DNA of 38,967 nt from Clostridiales bacterium (GTDB lineage Bacteria; Bacillota; Clostridia; Christensenellales; Aristaeellaceae): positions 1 to 38,967 of the forward strand of contig SVGP01000024.1 of NCBI GenBank assembly GCA_015056255.1. Reading direction: 5' to 3'. Below, in pieces: positions 1 through 8,122 of this stretch. The notes under the pieces were generated by a model. The model was not told the origin of the DNA. It saw only the letters and a list, made by a program, of their open reading frames with translations, and made no database searches. Positions within the stretch are counted from its first letter, which is position 1; each line of letters opens with the position of its first letter. The position numbers were made by a program, and so were the translations under genes.

Positions 1-63
1 TTATTAACCGAGCCTATACGCTCCGAAAAGCGTATCTCTTAGAGGGCGACCCAAGAGCTAATG

Positions 64-101
64 TGTAAACCATGTTGTTGCACATTTTGTAAACCATGTT
101 G
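64..101. repeat. 14-nt direct repeat, possible IS21-like end
   Basis: The 14-mer TGTAAACCATGTTG occurs twice (64-77 and 88-101), 24 bases apart, and is followed by CTTGACA. Multiple short repeats near a terminus are typical of IS21-family ends. No transposase gene is visible because the window starts here, so the IS assignment is inference; the repeat itself is directly seen. Confidence 0.4.
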
Positions 102-118
102 CTCTTGACAGAAACGCC

Positions 119-177
119 TCCCCTACAAAGGAAACCAAACGTATCGTTTCAATCGTAGGGGACGGGTTTCCCGTCCC
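119..177. repeat. REP-like nested palindromes
   Basis: Three inverted repeats are nested or adjacent: TCCCCTAC/GTAGGGGA (119-126, 155-162), GAAAC/GTTTC (131-135, 146-150) and GGGACGGG-ttt-CCCGTCCC (159-177). The plan GTAGGGG followed by a G+C-rich palindrome and CCCGC matches the repeats near 18.4 and 18.75 kb, so this is probably a member of the same dispersed intergenic family. Confidence 0.6.
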
Positions 178-254
178 GCGTACGAAGTATATCATTCTTA
201 ACTTAATGGCATTGGAGCAACCCCCCGCCCTACGAGAGATACGAAAAATAACGG

Positions 255-294
255 AAAAGAGCAGGCGATTCCGTTTTTTGTCGGGATCGCCTGC
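255..294 (-). terminator. Intrinsic terminator of the GH5 gene
   Basis: Arms GCAGGCGAT (261-269) and ATCGCCTGC (286-294) form a hairpin followed on the reverse strand by a T-rich tract. It lies 16 bases beyond the stop codon of the reverse-strand glycoside hydrolase gene. Confidence 0.75.
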
Positions 295-309
295 GTTTTA
301 TGGATTCTT

Positions 310-1377
310 TCACACCTGATCATTAAGCCCCATGGCTTTCAAAAGTCCCCTGTTCAAGTCCTCGGGGAATTTGGGTTTTTCGTAGTTGTGGGAATTTTGA
401 ATGGTTTGCCAGTCCATGTCGAAGATGCCGAAGGAGCCGTGGTAGTCCCAGCTGGTGCGGGCTATGCCGCGCTCTTCCAAAAGGGTGGTAACGATTTTGT
501 ACCACTTGTTGCGCAGCTCTTTGTCGACAAAGACGGCGTTACAGCCGAATTCGCCGCAATAGACGGGGGCGTTGCGTTCGCGGCTGAATTGGGCGTACTG
601 GTCAAAGTAGCTCATGACAGCTTCCAGGGTGCCGGTCTGGGGGTAATTTTTCCAGCAATTGATCTCGGTTTCGGTAGGATTTTCGGGGAGGGGCGGCATT
701 TTTTCGGGGTCGTAGGGGAAGGGAATGCCAACGACTCTTTCCATATTGCACCACGGCGCGCCCTGATGGGTGAAGGTGTGGGGGTCGTAGAAATGGAAGG
801 TGTAAATGACCTTGTCGTCCTCAAAGTCGGGCAGGGTCTTCATGGCAGCGGTGCTGTTCCAGTCTGCACCGCCGGCAACGATATAGTGCGTTTTGTCGAT
901 GGAGCGGATGAGCTTGAACACGCGGTGGATGATTTCGTTCCAGACGGGCACTTCAATGCCGTGGGGCTCGTTCATGATTTCAAAAATGAGTTTGGGAAAT
1001 TTGTCCTGATAGCGCGTGGCGATCTGCGTCCAAACAGGGTTTAAGATTTTTTCAACGTCTACGCTGGTAAAGGAACCAGCGTGGGTGGCGTTGTGGAAGT
1101 CGAAAATGACATATAATCCGGCTTCGTCCGACCACGCGGCAACGTTATCCAAAATGCGCAGGATTTTTTCGGGAATTTGATAGCCGTCGTCTTCCGTGCA
1201 GATTTTTTCAAAGTGGATCGGCAGGCGCACAACGTCGCAGCCGAGGGCGCGGGCATCCAGAAAATCCTGTTTTCCAAAGCCGTTTTCGTCGATCTGATCA
1301 GCGGAACGATATTCCAGCCAGTTGGTAAAGTTTACGCCTTTGGTAAAGGGGGCGGGAATGATTTTATCATGCAGCAT
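310..1377 (-). CDS. Glycoside hydrolase family 5 (cellulase-type), intracellular
   Basis: A 355-residue retaining beta-glycosidase of the GH5 TIM-barrel family. The acid/base glutamate is E137 in IMNEPHG and the nucleophile is E276 in YCGEFGC. The early RLPIHF segment is also typical of GH5. No signal peptide is present, so it should act in the cytoplasm on imported oligosaccharides rather than on polymer. An ATG 21 bases upstream is open, but the ribosome binding site AAGGAGG (1386-1392) lies inside that extension, so the start is placed at 1377. It has its own promoter. An oligosaccharide ABC importer lies about 3 kb away on the same strand. Substrate (beta-glucan, mannan or other) cannot be read from the sequence. 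Confidence 0.88.
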   Translation of the reverse strand: MLHDKIIPAPFTKGVNFTNWLEYRSADQIDENGFGKQDFLDARALGCDVVRLPIHFEKICTEDDGYQIPEKILRILDNVAAWSDEAGLYVIFDFHNATHAGSFTSVDVEKILNPVWTQIATRYQDKFPKLIFEIMNEPHGIEVPVWNEIIHRVFKLIRSIDKTHYIVAGGADWNSTAAMKTLPDFEDDKVIYTFHFYDPHTFTHQGAPWCNMERVVGIPFPYDPEKMPPLPENPTETEINCWKNYPQTGTLEAVMSYFDQYAQFSRERNAPVYCGEFGCNAVFVDKELRNKWYKIVTTLLEERGIARTSWDYHGSFGIFDMDWQTIQNSHNYEKPKFPEDLNRGLLKAMGLNDQV

Positions 1378-1409
1378 GGATTTTGCCTCCTTTTTCATGT
1401 GTTTATGAT

Positions 1410-1438
1410 ATTATAGCATGATTTTTGCGGGATGTAAA
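1410..1438 (-). promoter_or_regulatory. Sigma-A-type promoter of the GH5 gene
   Basis: On the reverse strand TTTACA (1433-1438) and TATAAT (1410-1415) are separated by 17 bases. The site sits between the stop of the upstream GNAT gene and the GH5 start, so GH5 can be transcribed alone. Confidence 0.75.
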
Positions 1439-1448
1439 CGCGCAGCCG

Positions 1449-2354
1449 CTACGATAAGGACTTTTCCGCCATAAAGTAGAAAGTGCAGACCTTGAAGCCG
1501 GCTTTTCCGTAGAGCTTGTCAAGGCCCGAATAGGTGTAGCCGAGGAAGCCCTCCTTCATGCCGCTTTTATAGAGGTGCTTTGCGCCACGAATGATCATGG
1601 AGGAGGCAATTTTTCTGCCCTGATAAGCGGGGTGAACGGTTGTGCAGCCGATGCTGCCGATGCCTTCGCCCTCAGCTTCCTGATCCACCATGAGGGTTCC
1701 GACAACTCTGTCGCCGTCCAGCGCAATCAAAACCTTGTCATGGGAGTCCGGCGCGTAGGATTCAGACTCCTCGTAATACTTGGAAAACTCCTTCTCGGCG
1801 GCGTTTGTGCAGTCAAGAATGGATGGAAGGTCACTTTGATTTGCAAATCGGTATTCGATGCCCGGCGTTTCAGGTGGATGGATCGAAAGAAGCTCAGGCG
1901 TAAAGGGCATGTGCATATCAAAGCAATTGCAGTCATTCCACGCATGACGATAGCCGCGCTTTATAAAATAGGAAGCATTGTTTTCAGGAAGCTGCGGGTG
2001 AAGCGCGATGTTTGAAATTTCTTCTTCAAAGGGCATTTCTTTTACCGGAACGCCGGGGCAGAGATAGATGTCGCCAACGCCGATCGTGATGGTTTTGTAG
2101 CCTTTGCTTTTTACGTAGGTTTCTGCTTCTGCAAGCAGCTTTGAGCCGACGCCAGTATTTCTGAAGGGCGCATCCACGCACAGAAGCAGGAGCGTGTTTT
2201 TATGAACGACGGCGGCTCCGACGAGATTTCCGGCGTTGTCTTTATGGAAAAACAGTTGATTTTCCGGATTGGATAGAATATCGCGTGCGGTTTCCTCTTC
2301 GCGCCTTACATATGGGAAATTGCGCTTGAAAAGCGCGTATAAAGATTCTGTCAT
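1449..2354 (-). CDS. Double-domain GNAT N-acetyltransferase
   Basis: A 301-residue protein with two GNAT folds in tandem. The first carries the acetyl-CoA pyrophosphate-binding motif RNTGVG after a VDAPF strand; the second carries VHPAYQGRKIA. Two-domain GNATs often have one active and one structural domain; here both P-loop motifs look intact. The acceptor (small molecule, antibiotic or protein) is unknown. The open frame extends far upstream to 3245, but that part is antisense to the polysaccharide deacetylase; ATG at 2354 is preceded by AAGGAG at proper spacing and is the true start. It is divergent from the deacetylase gene. Confidence 0.85.
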   Translation of the reverse strand: MTESLYALFKRNFPYVRREEETARDILSNPENQLFFHKDNAGNLVGAAVVHKNTLLLLCVDAPFRNTGVGSKLLAEAETYVKSKGYKTITIGVGDIYLCPGVPVKEMPFEEEISNIALHPQLPENNASYFIKRGYRHAWNDCNCFDMHMPFTPELLSIHPPETPGIEYRFANQSDLPSILDCTNAAEKEFSKYYEESESYAPDSHDKVLIALDGDRVVGTLMVDQEAEGEGIGSIGCTTVHPAYQGRKIASSMIIRGAKHLYKSGMKEGFLGYTYSGLDKLYGKAGFKVCTFYFMAEKSLS

Positions 2355-2414
2355 GATAATTGTCTCCTTTTCAATAAGGGTATCATACTGGCGGGCATTT
2401 TTCAAGCGGATTGC

Positions 2415-2443
2415 TTGTTTTATCCTCGCATTAGTGATATAAT
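2415..2443 (+). promoter_or_regulatory. Promoter of the deacetylase-methyltransferase pair
   Basis: TTGTTT (2415-2420) and TATAAT (2438-2443) are separated by 17 bases, 31 bases ahead of the deacetylase start. Confidence 0.7.
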
Positions 2444-2474
2444 TTGACATACTTTCTATGCGGAGGATACAAAA

Positions 2475-3170
2475 ATGATCCGGGCAATTCTGACAATCGA
2501 CGATATTTCTTCCAAAAACACACCTGAAATTGTGGATTTTCTTTGTGAAAAGGGAATTATGGGAGTCCTGTTTGCGCGGGGCTCGAACGTTGAAAAGTAT
2601 TATGCCGAGGCGATCTATGCCGTCAAGAAGGGCATGATCGTTGGAAATCACAGCTACAGTCACCCTGCGTTTTCGGCTATACCGCTTGAAGAGGGTATAA
2701 AGGACATCGAAAAATGTGAAAAGGTTCTGGACAGACTGTATCTCGACAGCGGCGAAGAACGCAAATATCGTCCCTTCCGCTTTCCATACGGGGACAAAGG
2801 CGGCGAAAACAGGGAAAAGTTCCAGAAATATCTGAAGGATAACGGCTTCCATAAACTGGATGATCGCCTGATTCCTTATCCGTGGTGGCGCGAAGGACGT
2901 GCGAAGGACGACATCGACACTTTCTGGACATATGATTTTGAGGAATACAGACTGCCGTGGAACGATGGATTTACAAAAAAGAGCGTTCTTGAAAAGATGA
3001 ACAGGCCTGACAGCGAAGGTTTCACCGCGCTGTATGGCGAAAATAAGGGTCATATTCTCCTTATGCATGCGCACGACGAAACGGATAAGGTTTGGCCCAA
3101 ATACTATAAAGAAATGATTGAATGCGCAATTCAAAACGGCGTTGTGTTCGAAAAGCCCGTATTTTTGTGA
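2475..3170 (+). CDS. Polysaccharide deacetylase (NodB/CE4 family)
   Basis: A 231-residue NodB-homology protein that removes acetyl (or formyl) groups from amino sugars or related amides. Motifs appear in the family order: TIDD at 7-10 (catalytic base and metal aspartates), HSYSHP with metal ligands H59 and H63, RFPYGD at 102-107, and the closing LMHAHD with H200. No signal peptide or membrane anchor is present, which is unusual for peptidoglycan deacetylases and suggests a cytoplasmic substrate. The start follows GGAGG at 2462. The next gene, a methyltransferase, starts 34 bases downstream and is probably co-transcribed. Confidence 0.85.
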   Translation: MIRAILTIDDISSKNTPEIVDFLCEKGIMGVLFARGSNVEKYYAEAIYAVKKGMIVGNHSYSHPAFSAIPLEEGIKDIEKCEKVLDRLYLDSGEERKYRPFRFPYGDKGGENREKFQKYLKDNGFHKLDDRLIPYPWWREGRAKDDIDTFWTYDFEEYRLPWNDGFTKKSVLEKMNRPDSEGFTALYGENKGHILLMHAHDETDKVWPKYYKEMIECAIQNGVVFEKPVFL

Positions 3171-3204
3171 TGAAGACGAAAAATAGATGCTCAGGAGGCC
3201 AAAC

Positions 3205-4089
3205 ATGAACGAAAACTGGTCCCGATATGTGCAGGGTATAAACACACTGTATTTGTCCAGAAAGCTACGGTTTGACGATATGTTTTCGGATCAATTTATC
3301 AGGGCGTTTCAAATTGACCGTGAAAAGAAGATCAGAATTCTCGAAATTGGCTGCGGACCGGGCGCGCTTGCCGGGGCGCTTGCCAGATGGTACCCGAATG
3401 CTGATATCGTCGGCGTGGATCTGGATTCTGCGTTTATTCGCTTTGCGAGGGAAAATGAAAAGGACGTCGCTTTTTTAGAGGGCGACGCGACAAAGCTTCC
3501 TTTCGAAGACGAAACATTTGATGTGACCATTTCCAACACGGTTTCTGAGCATATTGAACCCAATGGCTTTTTCGGCGAGCAGTTGCGCGTGCTTAAAAAA
3601 GGCGGCGTATGCCTTGTGCTTTCAGCCCGCAAGGGCTACCGGCAGAAAAGCCAATTTGAGGGAAAGACAGAATTTGAGGCGGAATTCTGGCAGCGCGTTT
3701 CACAGTTTGACGATTCCATAGAACGATTCAATGTTGGAAAGTACGGGATGAATGAACAAACGCTTCCAAAAACCATGGAGGCGTTTGAGTTTCAGCGCGT
3801 ATCGACCGCTTATGCGGTTTCCAACCTAACGCCGGACAACGAGTGCATCTCAAAAGATATGGCAATTGCTATGATCAACGCCAGCCGACATAATGATCTG
3901 GATGCGATCCAGTCTGTCTCAGATACCATGCCCGAGCGCGTTACCAGAGAAGAAATTGATAAAATGACGCTTCTTACCAATCGCAAATACGATTTAAGAA
4001 TTCAAAAATACCTGTCCGGCGAAAAGGAATGGGATACAACGGTATCCATTACGATGATTACACGTGCAATAAAAGGCGAAAAAGCATAG
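3205..4089 (+). CDS. Class I SAM-dependent methyltransferase
   Basis: A 294-residue protein with a Methyltransf_11-type Rossmann domain. Motif I is ILEIGCGPGALA, followed by the acidic ribose-binding VGVDLD strand and the DVTISNTVSEHI motif after strand 4. The C-terminal 130 residues are helical and unassigned. ATG at 3187 is open, but AGGAGG at 3193-3198 lies inside that extension, so the start is 3205. It follows the deacetylase closely, which suggests both modify a related small molecule or glycan; the substrate is unknown. Confidence 0.82.
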   Translation: MNENWSRYVQGINTLYLSRKLRFDDMFSDQFIRAFQIDREKKIRILEIGCGPGALAGALARWYPNADIVGVDLDSAFIRFARENEKDVAFLEGDATKLPFEDETFDVTISNTVSEHIEPNGFFGEQLRVLKKGGVCLVLSARKGYRQKSQFEGKTEFEAEFWQRVSQFDDSIERFNVGKYGMNEQTLPKTMEAFEFQRVSTAYAVSNLTPDNECISKDMAIAMINASRHNDLDAIQSVSDTMPERVTREEIDKMTLLTNRKYDLRIQKYLSGEKEWDTTVSITMITRAIKGEKA

Positions 4090-4130
4090 AATAAAGACGC
4101 ATGCCTTGCGTAATCCCTTCCATAAGCAAC

Positions 4131-4159
4131 AAAAAGCCGCCGCACTTTCGTGCGGCGGC
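4131..4159 (-). terminator. Terminator of the sugar ABC operon
   Basis: A perfect 10-bp stem (GCCGCCGCAC, 4136-4145; GTGCGGCGGC, 4150-4159) with a 4-base loop is followed on the reverse strand by five T. On the plus strand it is followed by a weaker TTTT run, so it may also stop the methyltransferase transcript. Confidence 0.88.
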
Positions 4160-4200
4160 CATTTTACTCAGTGAGTATTTAAGCTTTTGTGGGGCTTAAA

Positions 4201-5673
4201 TTACTTCGCGAGCCAAGCATCGAGCTGGGCCTGAGCGTCTTCGATCATATCCTGGAGGCCAGCGGCGTTCATCTTGGCAAGGAACTCGTCCTTAACTTCT
4301 TCGAACGCGATGGTGCCAGTGGCGAAGGAAGCATAGTACTCGTCCTTGATGGCGGCCATCTCGGCGAGCTGCTGGGTCCAAGCAGAGGTATCCATGGTGA
4401 AGCCCTGCATAGCGGAGGACTTGGCATTGTTGGCAACCTCAGCATAGTAGAGTTCGTACTGGTTCAGAACGGGAGCCTTGGCAGTGCCGGCAACCTGATC
4501 TTCAGATACGGAGATGGAGGTCTCGAAGTAAGCGGGCTGAGAGAAGGCCCAGGGATTGTAGTTGTCAGAGCCAACCTGATAGCGGAGAACAGCGCCGGCG
4601 CAGGCGGGGTTCTGCTCTTCGGTTACATAGTCCCAGTGATAGCCCTGAACACCAAAGCGCATGGTGTCAGCGAACAGCTGGTTGGTGTGAACGAGCTCGA
4701 TGTACTTGAGGGCCGCTTCGATCTTCTCGGGCTGGTCGGCCAGAGTTACAGAAAGAGCGTTCATGGAGCCCTGTACAGAGTCAACGGAGAGGTGGGGTCC
4801 AAAGTAGCAGGTCATGGAGGTGTCATAGCCGTTGGATACGGAGTAGTCGTAGCCGGGCCATGCCTGTACGGTATCGATGCGCTTCTTGGAAGTGTCGATA
4901 GCAGTTTCGGTCAGCTGAGCAGCGTCGGGATTGATGATGCCCAGGTCATACCACTCGGCGAGGGTCGCGAGACGCTCGAGGATGGCGGGATCGTCATAAA
5001 CGGTAACAACTTCGGTGGTGCCGAAGATGCAGCCGATGCCGGAGGTACGATCGATGAAGTCGAAGGAAGAGTCATAGCCGCGAGCGCCGCCGCCTACCAG
5101 GTAGGGGTACTCATCGGGATAAGCTTCTTTCCAAGCTACGAGGAAGTCAGTCAGATCGGAGAAAGCTTCGATTCTGTCAGGAATCTCGAAGCCGAGCTCT
5201 GCAGCGATCTCGGTGGGGTAGGTGATGAAGTTCATCATGGCGTAGTCCTTCTTGACGGGGATAGCATAGAGGCCGCCGTCGAAGGAGTGGGACAGCTCCC
5301 AAACATCGGGAGTCATGGAAGCCCACAGGTCGGGAGCATACTGCTCGACCATGCCGTCGATGTTGAGGAACAGGCCATCAGATACACGCTGGTTGGTGTT
5401 GTTGTACCAGCCGCAGGTGTAGTAGATGTCGAAAACTTCGCCAGCCTGAATGGAGTTGAGGAGCTGATCTTCGGTGAAGTACTGGATGTCGCACTCTACG
5501 CCGATCAGTTCGCGGCTCATTTTGTTGAGCTCTTCGAGAACCATTGCGTTGTCGATAGGAGCGGTGGAGCCGGAGCCCATCGCCCAGGTCAGCTTGATAA
5601 CGTCTTCTTCAGCCATTACGGTGAAGGAAAGAGCCATCATAACTACCAGAATGAGAGCCATGAGTTTCTTCAT
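4201..5673 (-). CDS. Extracellular sugar-binding protein of a CUT1 ABC transporter
   Basis: A 490-residue solute-binding protein of the LplA/YtcQ type. Residues 1-21 form a Sec signal peptide ending in MA before EED; no lipobox cysteine is present, unusual for a Gram-positive binding protein, which is normally lipid-anchored. The body shows the aromatic and acidic pattern of carbohydrate-binding proteins. The start follows AAGGAGGGT at 5682-5690. It is the last gene of an operon with two permeases on the reverse strand. Plausible ligands are di- to oligosaccharides such as those from plant cell walls; specificity is inferred only from relatedness to the LplABC/YtePQ group. Confidence 0.85.
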   Translation of the reverse strand: MKKLMALILVVMMALSFTVMAEEDVIKLTWAMGSGSTAPIDNAMVLEELNKMSRELIGVECDIQYFTEDQLLNSIQAGEVFDIYYTCGWYNNTNQRVSDGLFLNIDGMVEQYAPDLWASMTPDVWELSHSFDGGLYAIPVKKDYAMMNFITYPTEIAAELGFEIPDRIEAFSDLTDFLVAWKEAYPDEYPYLVGGGARGYDSSFDFIDRTSGIGCIFGTTEVVTVYDDPAILERLATLAEWYDLGIINPDAAQLTETAIDTSKKRIDTVQAWPGYDYSVSNGYDTSMTCYFGPHLSVDSVQGSMNALSVTLADQPEKIEAALKYIELVHTNQLFADTMRFGVQGYHWDYVTEEQNPACAGAVLRYQVGSDNYNPWAFSQPAYFETSISVSEDQVAGTAKAPVLNQYELYYAEVANNAKSSAMQGFTMDTSAWTQQLAEMAAIKDEYYASFATGTIAFEEVKDEFLAKMNAAGLQDMIEDAQAQLDAWLAK

Positions 5674-5740
5674 AGTGGAAACCCTCCTTTTTTATTATTA
5701 CAACGGTTTTTTGATTACCGTCATAATCAGATGAAAAACC

Positions 5741-6673
5741 TTATCCCTTTACAGCGCCGATCGTAAGACCGGATACGAAGTACTTCTGGAAGAAAGGATA
5801 GGAGCACGCGATCGGGATAACGGCAACCATAACCATGGCCATTCGAACGGTTTCAGAAGGCACGTTGTTTGCCTCGCCCGGTGCCATGAACTGGCTGTTG
5901 CGGCTTAAGAACTCGATGTTGTTTTCAAGGGAGATCAAAACGTACTGCAGCGGGAACTTGTCCTGAACGTTACTGGTCAGGTAGTACTTGGCCATCATCC
6001 AGTCGTTCCAGTAAGCGAAGGTGTAGAAAAGGCCGATGGTCGCGATGGACGGAAGGGAGATGGGCAGAACAATCTGAAGGAAGATTCTGATCTGCGCCGC
6101 GCCGTCGATCTTGGCCGATTCGATGATCGCGTCGGGAATGGTGGTCTGGAAGAACGTTCTCATGATGATGACATAGAACGAAGAGCAGCACATCGGAAGA
6201 ATCAGCGCCCAGTAGGTGTTCTTCATGTTGAGGATCTGGGTGTTGATCATGTAGGAGGCTACAAGTCCGCCCGAGAACAGCATGGGAATGAAGATGAACC
6301 AGGTGAAGAAGCCGCGCAGGCGATAGTTGGGACGGGATACCGCGTAGCCCATGGTGGAGCACATGACGAGGCCCAGACAGGTGCCGACTACGGTAACAAA
6401 GATAGAGTTGAGGAACGCGCCGCCGATGTATTCGATCTGGCGGGCAAGGTACATATAGCTTTCAAGGCTCCAGGAGCTGGGGAAGTAGCTGTAGCCCTTG
6501 GCCATAACGCTGGCTTCAGAAGAGAAGGAAACGATCAGAACCAACAGCGCAGGCATGAAGCAGAGGAGCGCAAGAAGGATGAAAATCGTACTGAAGATGA
6601 CGTTAGTTACAGGGGATACGCGTAAATACTTAAGCGTTGCGCCCTTTTTTTGAATCTTCTTATTCTTTGCCAT
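5741..6673 (-). CDS. Carbohydrate ABC permease, LplC/YtcP type
   Basis: A 310-residue membrane protein with six predicted spans and the BPD_transp_1 fold. The EAA loop that docks the ATPase is visible as ESAKIDGAAQIRIFLQIVLP. The C-terminal GLTIGAVKG is typical of the YtcP branch. The start follows AGGAGGAG. It lies between the partner permease (16 bases upstream) and the binding protein. No ATP-binding subunit is encoded nearby; CUT1 systems often share a distant MsmX-like ATPase. Confidence 0.9.
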   Translation of the reverse strand: MAKNKKIQKKGATLKYLRVSPVTNVIFSTIFILLALLCFMPALLVLIVSFSSEASVMAKGYSYFPSSWSLESYMYLARQIEYIGGAFLNSIFVTVVGTCLGLVMCSTMGYAVSRPNYRLRGFFTWFIFIPMLFSGGLVASYMINTQILNMKNTYWALILPMCCSSFYVIIMRTFFQTTIPDAIIESAKIDGAAQIRIFLQIVLPISLPSIATIGLFYTFAYWNDWMMAKYYLTSNVQDKFPLQYVLISLENNIEFLSRNSQFMAPGEANNVPSETVRMAMVMVAVIPIACSYPFFQKYFVSGLTIGAVKG

Positions 6674-6689
6674 TTTCTTTCTCCTCCTA

Positions 6690-7679
6690 TTAGAACAGTC
6701 CCGCGTCGGGATCGATCTTCTTTACAACGATGTTTGCAAGGACGATGGTGATACATCCGCAAACAGACTGCAGAAGAGAAGCCGCAGAGGAGAAGTTGAT
6801 GTTGGGAGATTCAAGCAGCGCCTTGTATACGTAAACGTCGATGGTCTGCGTAATGGGCGTGAGGGGGCCGGAGTTTCTGGTGGCCTGATAGAAAAGGCCG
6901 AAATCGCTTCGGAAGATGGAACCGACCGCCATGATGAACATGATGGAAATGATGGGGCGCAGCATCGGGATGGTGATGAAACGGGTCTGCTGCCACTTGG
7001 AAGCGCCGTCAATGAGCGCCGCTTCGTACATTTCCTGATCGATACCGCTGATGGAAGCCATGTAAACTACCATGTTGTAGCCCATGCCTTTCCACTGGTT
7101 TAAGAATACCAGGAACCATGACCAGAACGTGATGTCCTGATACCAGTCGTGCGCAGGATCGCCGATGCCGAGGGACTTGGCAAGGTTGTTGACAAGACCG
7201 CGGCCGGGCGTAAAGAACGCAAATACGAAGTAGCCGATAACTACCCAGGAAAGGAAGTGCGGAAGGAACATCGCCGTCTGGCAGATCTTTGCCATTCTCT
7301 TGGAATAGAGCTGGCTCATCATGATGGCGAGCGTTACCGGGAGGACAACGCCCAGCGTGATGAAGATCAGGTTGTAGACCAGCGTATTTCGAAGCATTGT
7401 CTCAAAATAGCTAGATTCCATCAGGAACTTGAAGTTGCCAAAGCCGTTCCAGCGACTGTTTACAAACAGACTGTACAGGAAGCTTTTGCCGGGCTTGACC
7501 TTGTAGTCCATGAACGAGATAACCACGCCGAACATGGGGGCGTAGCAGAAAATCAGATACCAGATCGTGGTGGGAAGGTGCAGAAGGAACAGTTCAAGAT
7601 TGTCAAAAGACGAACCCGTGCTTGCAGAGTTAGTCTTGCTGACCTTAACAGCCTTATTTTTTTGGACCAATTCAGCCAT
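6690..7679 (-). CDS. Carbohydrate ABC permease, LplB/YteP type
   Basis: A 329-residue inner-membrane permease, first gene of the operon. The EAA loop reads YEAALIDGASKWQQTRFITI. The C-terminus ending KIDPDAGLF is characteristic of the YteP/LplB branch. About six transmembrane segments follow a polar N-terminal tail of about 25 residues. The ribosome binding site GGAGAGGAG abuts the ATG, so spacing is short but usable. It forms the heterodimeric channel with the next gene and is transcribed from the promoter at 7767-7795. Confidence 0.9.
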   Translation of the reverse strand: MAELVQKNKAVKVSKTNSASTGSSFDNLELFLLHLPTTIWYLIFCYAPMFGVVISFMDYKVKPGKSFLYSLFVNSRWNGFGNFKFLMESSYFETMLRNTLVYNLIFITLGVVLPVTLAIMMSQLYSKRMAKICQTAMFLPHFLSWVVIGYFVFAFFTPGRGLVNNLAKSLGIGDPAHDWYQDITFWSWFLVFLNQWKGMGYNMVVYMASISGIDQEMYEAALIDGASKWQQTRFITIPMLRPIISIMFIMAVGSIFRSDFGLFYQATRNSGPLTPITQTIDVYVYKALLESPNINFSSAASLLQSVCGCITIVLANIVVKKIDPDAGLF

Positions 7680-7694
7680 CTCCTCTCCGAATTA

Positions 7695-7759
7695 ATCGGC
7701 ACGAAAGGTATGCGCCGATGGGAAAAACTCCCGACTCAGGCGTCCCTTCAGCAGGAGTT
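7695..7759 (-). promoter_or_regulatory. Two-hairpin leader of the sugar ABC operon
   Basis: Right at the predicted transcript start, arms AACTCC/GGAGTT (7754-7759 with 7726-7731) are followed on the reverse strand by five T. A second stem, ATCGGC/GCCGAT (7714-7719 with 7695-7700), comes before the ribosome binding site. The first could be a small attenuator or a 5-prime stabilising stem; function is inference. Confidence 0.3.
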
Positions 7760-7766
7760 ATAATTT

Positions 7767-7795
7767 ATTATATCACCGGTATACCCGTTTGTAAA
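7767..7795 (-). promoter_or_regulatory. Promoter of the sugar ABC operon
   Basis: On the reverse strand TTTACA (7790-7795) and TATAAT (7767-7772) are 17 bases apart, about 90 bases ahead of the first permease gene. Confidence 0.75.
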
Positions 7796-7985
7796 GACGT
7801 ATTTATCATTTTCTTTATCAATTTTAGGAAGAATGAACATTTTTTTGCCTGTAATGGCTGAATTTATACTAAAATTTACACAATTAAGAAACGGCCAAAC
7901 TTACATTCACGGCAAATATATGTCAAACGCGGCGAATACAAGTCGGATTTTATCGGAGAATTGGAGGAAATGATATGATCACCCG

Positions 7986-8120
7986 AAGGGGCTGTTGCAC
8001 AAGTCCGATTTCAAGTTTTGATTCTATGCAGCACCAACAAAAATTCGCTTCCAACATTGCTGTTGAAAGCGAATTCTTTATGCACTTTTTCATCAGACGG
8101 GAGATGTTCAACAGCCCCTT
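7986..8120. mobile_element. MITE-like element with 12-bp terminal inverted repeats
   Basis: Perfect 12-base terminal repeats AAGGGGCTGTTG (7986-7997) and CAACAGCCCCTT (8109-8120) bracket 111 bases. Inside is a second hairpin, AATTCGCTTCCAACA with its near-perfect partner (8042-8056 and 8061-8075). GGGGCTGTTG is a common terminal sequence of several IS families. There is no coding capacity. The left end sits 11 bases after an ATG with a strong ribosome binding site (GGAGGAAATGAT, ATG 7975), as if it interrupted a gene; the right end is two bases from the MATE stop codon and may act as its terminator. No target duplication is evident. The 190 bases to its left are A+T-rich with no recognisable gene. 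Confidence 0.5.
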
Positions 8121-8122
8121 TT

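Noticed and set aside
2355..3245. Long 5-prime extension of the double-GNAT frame
   Set aside because: It is antisense to the polysaccharide deacetylase, while ATG 2354 has a good ribosome binding site and begins the recognisable domain.
4189..5766. 525-residue plus-strand frame over the sugar-binding protein
   Set aside because: It is the antisense shadow of the binding-protein gene; composition is a low-complexity V/G/E pattern and it has no ribosome binding site.
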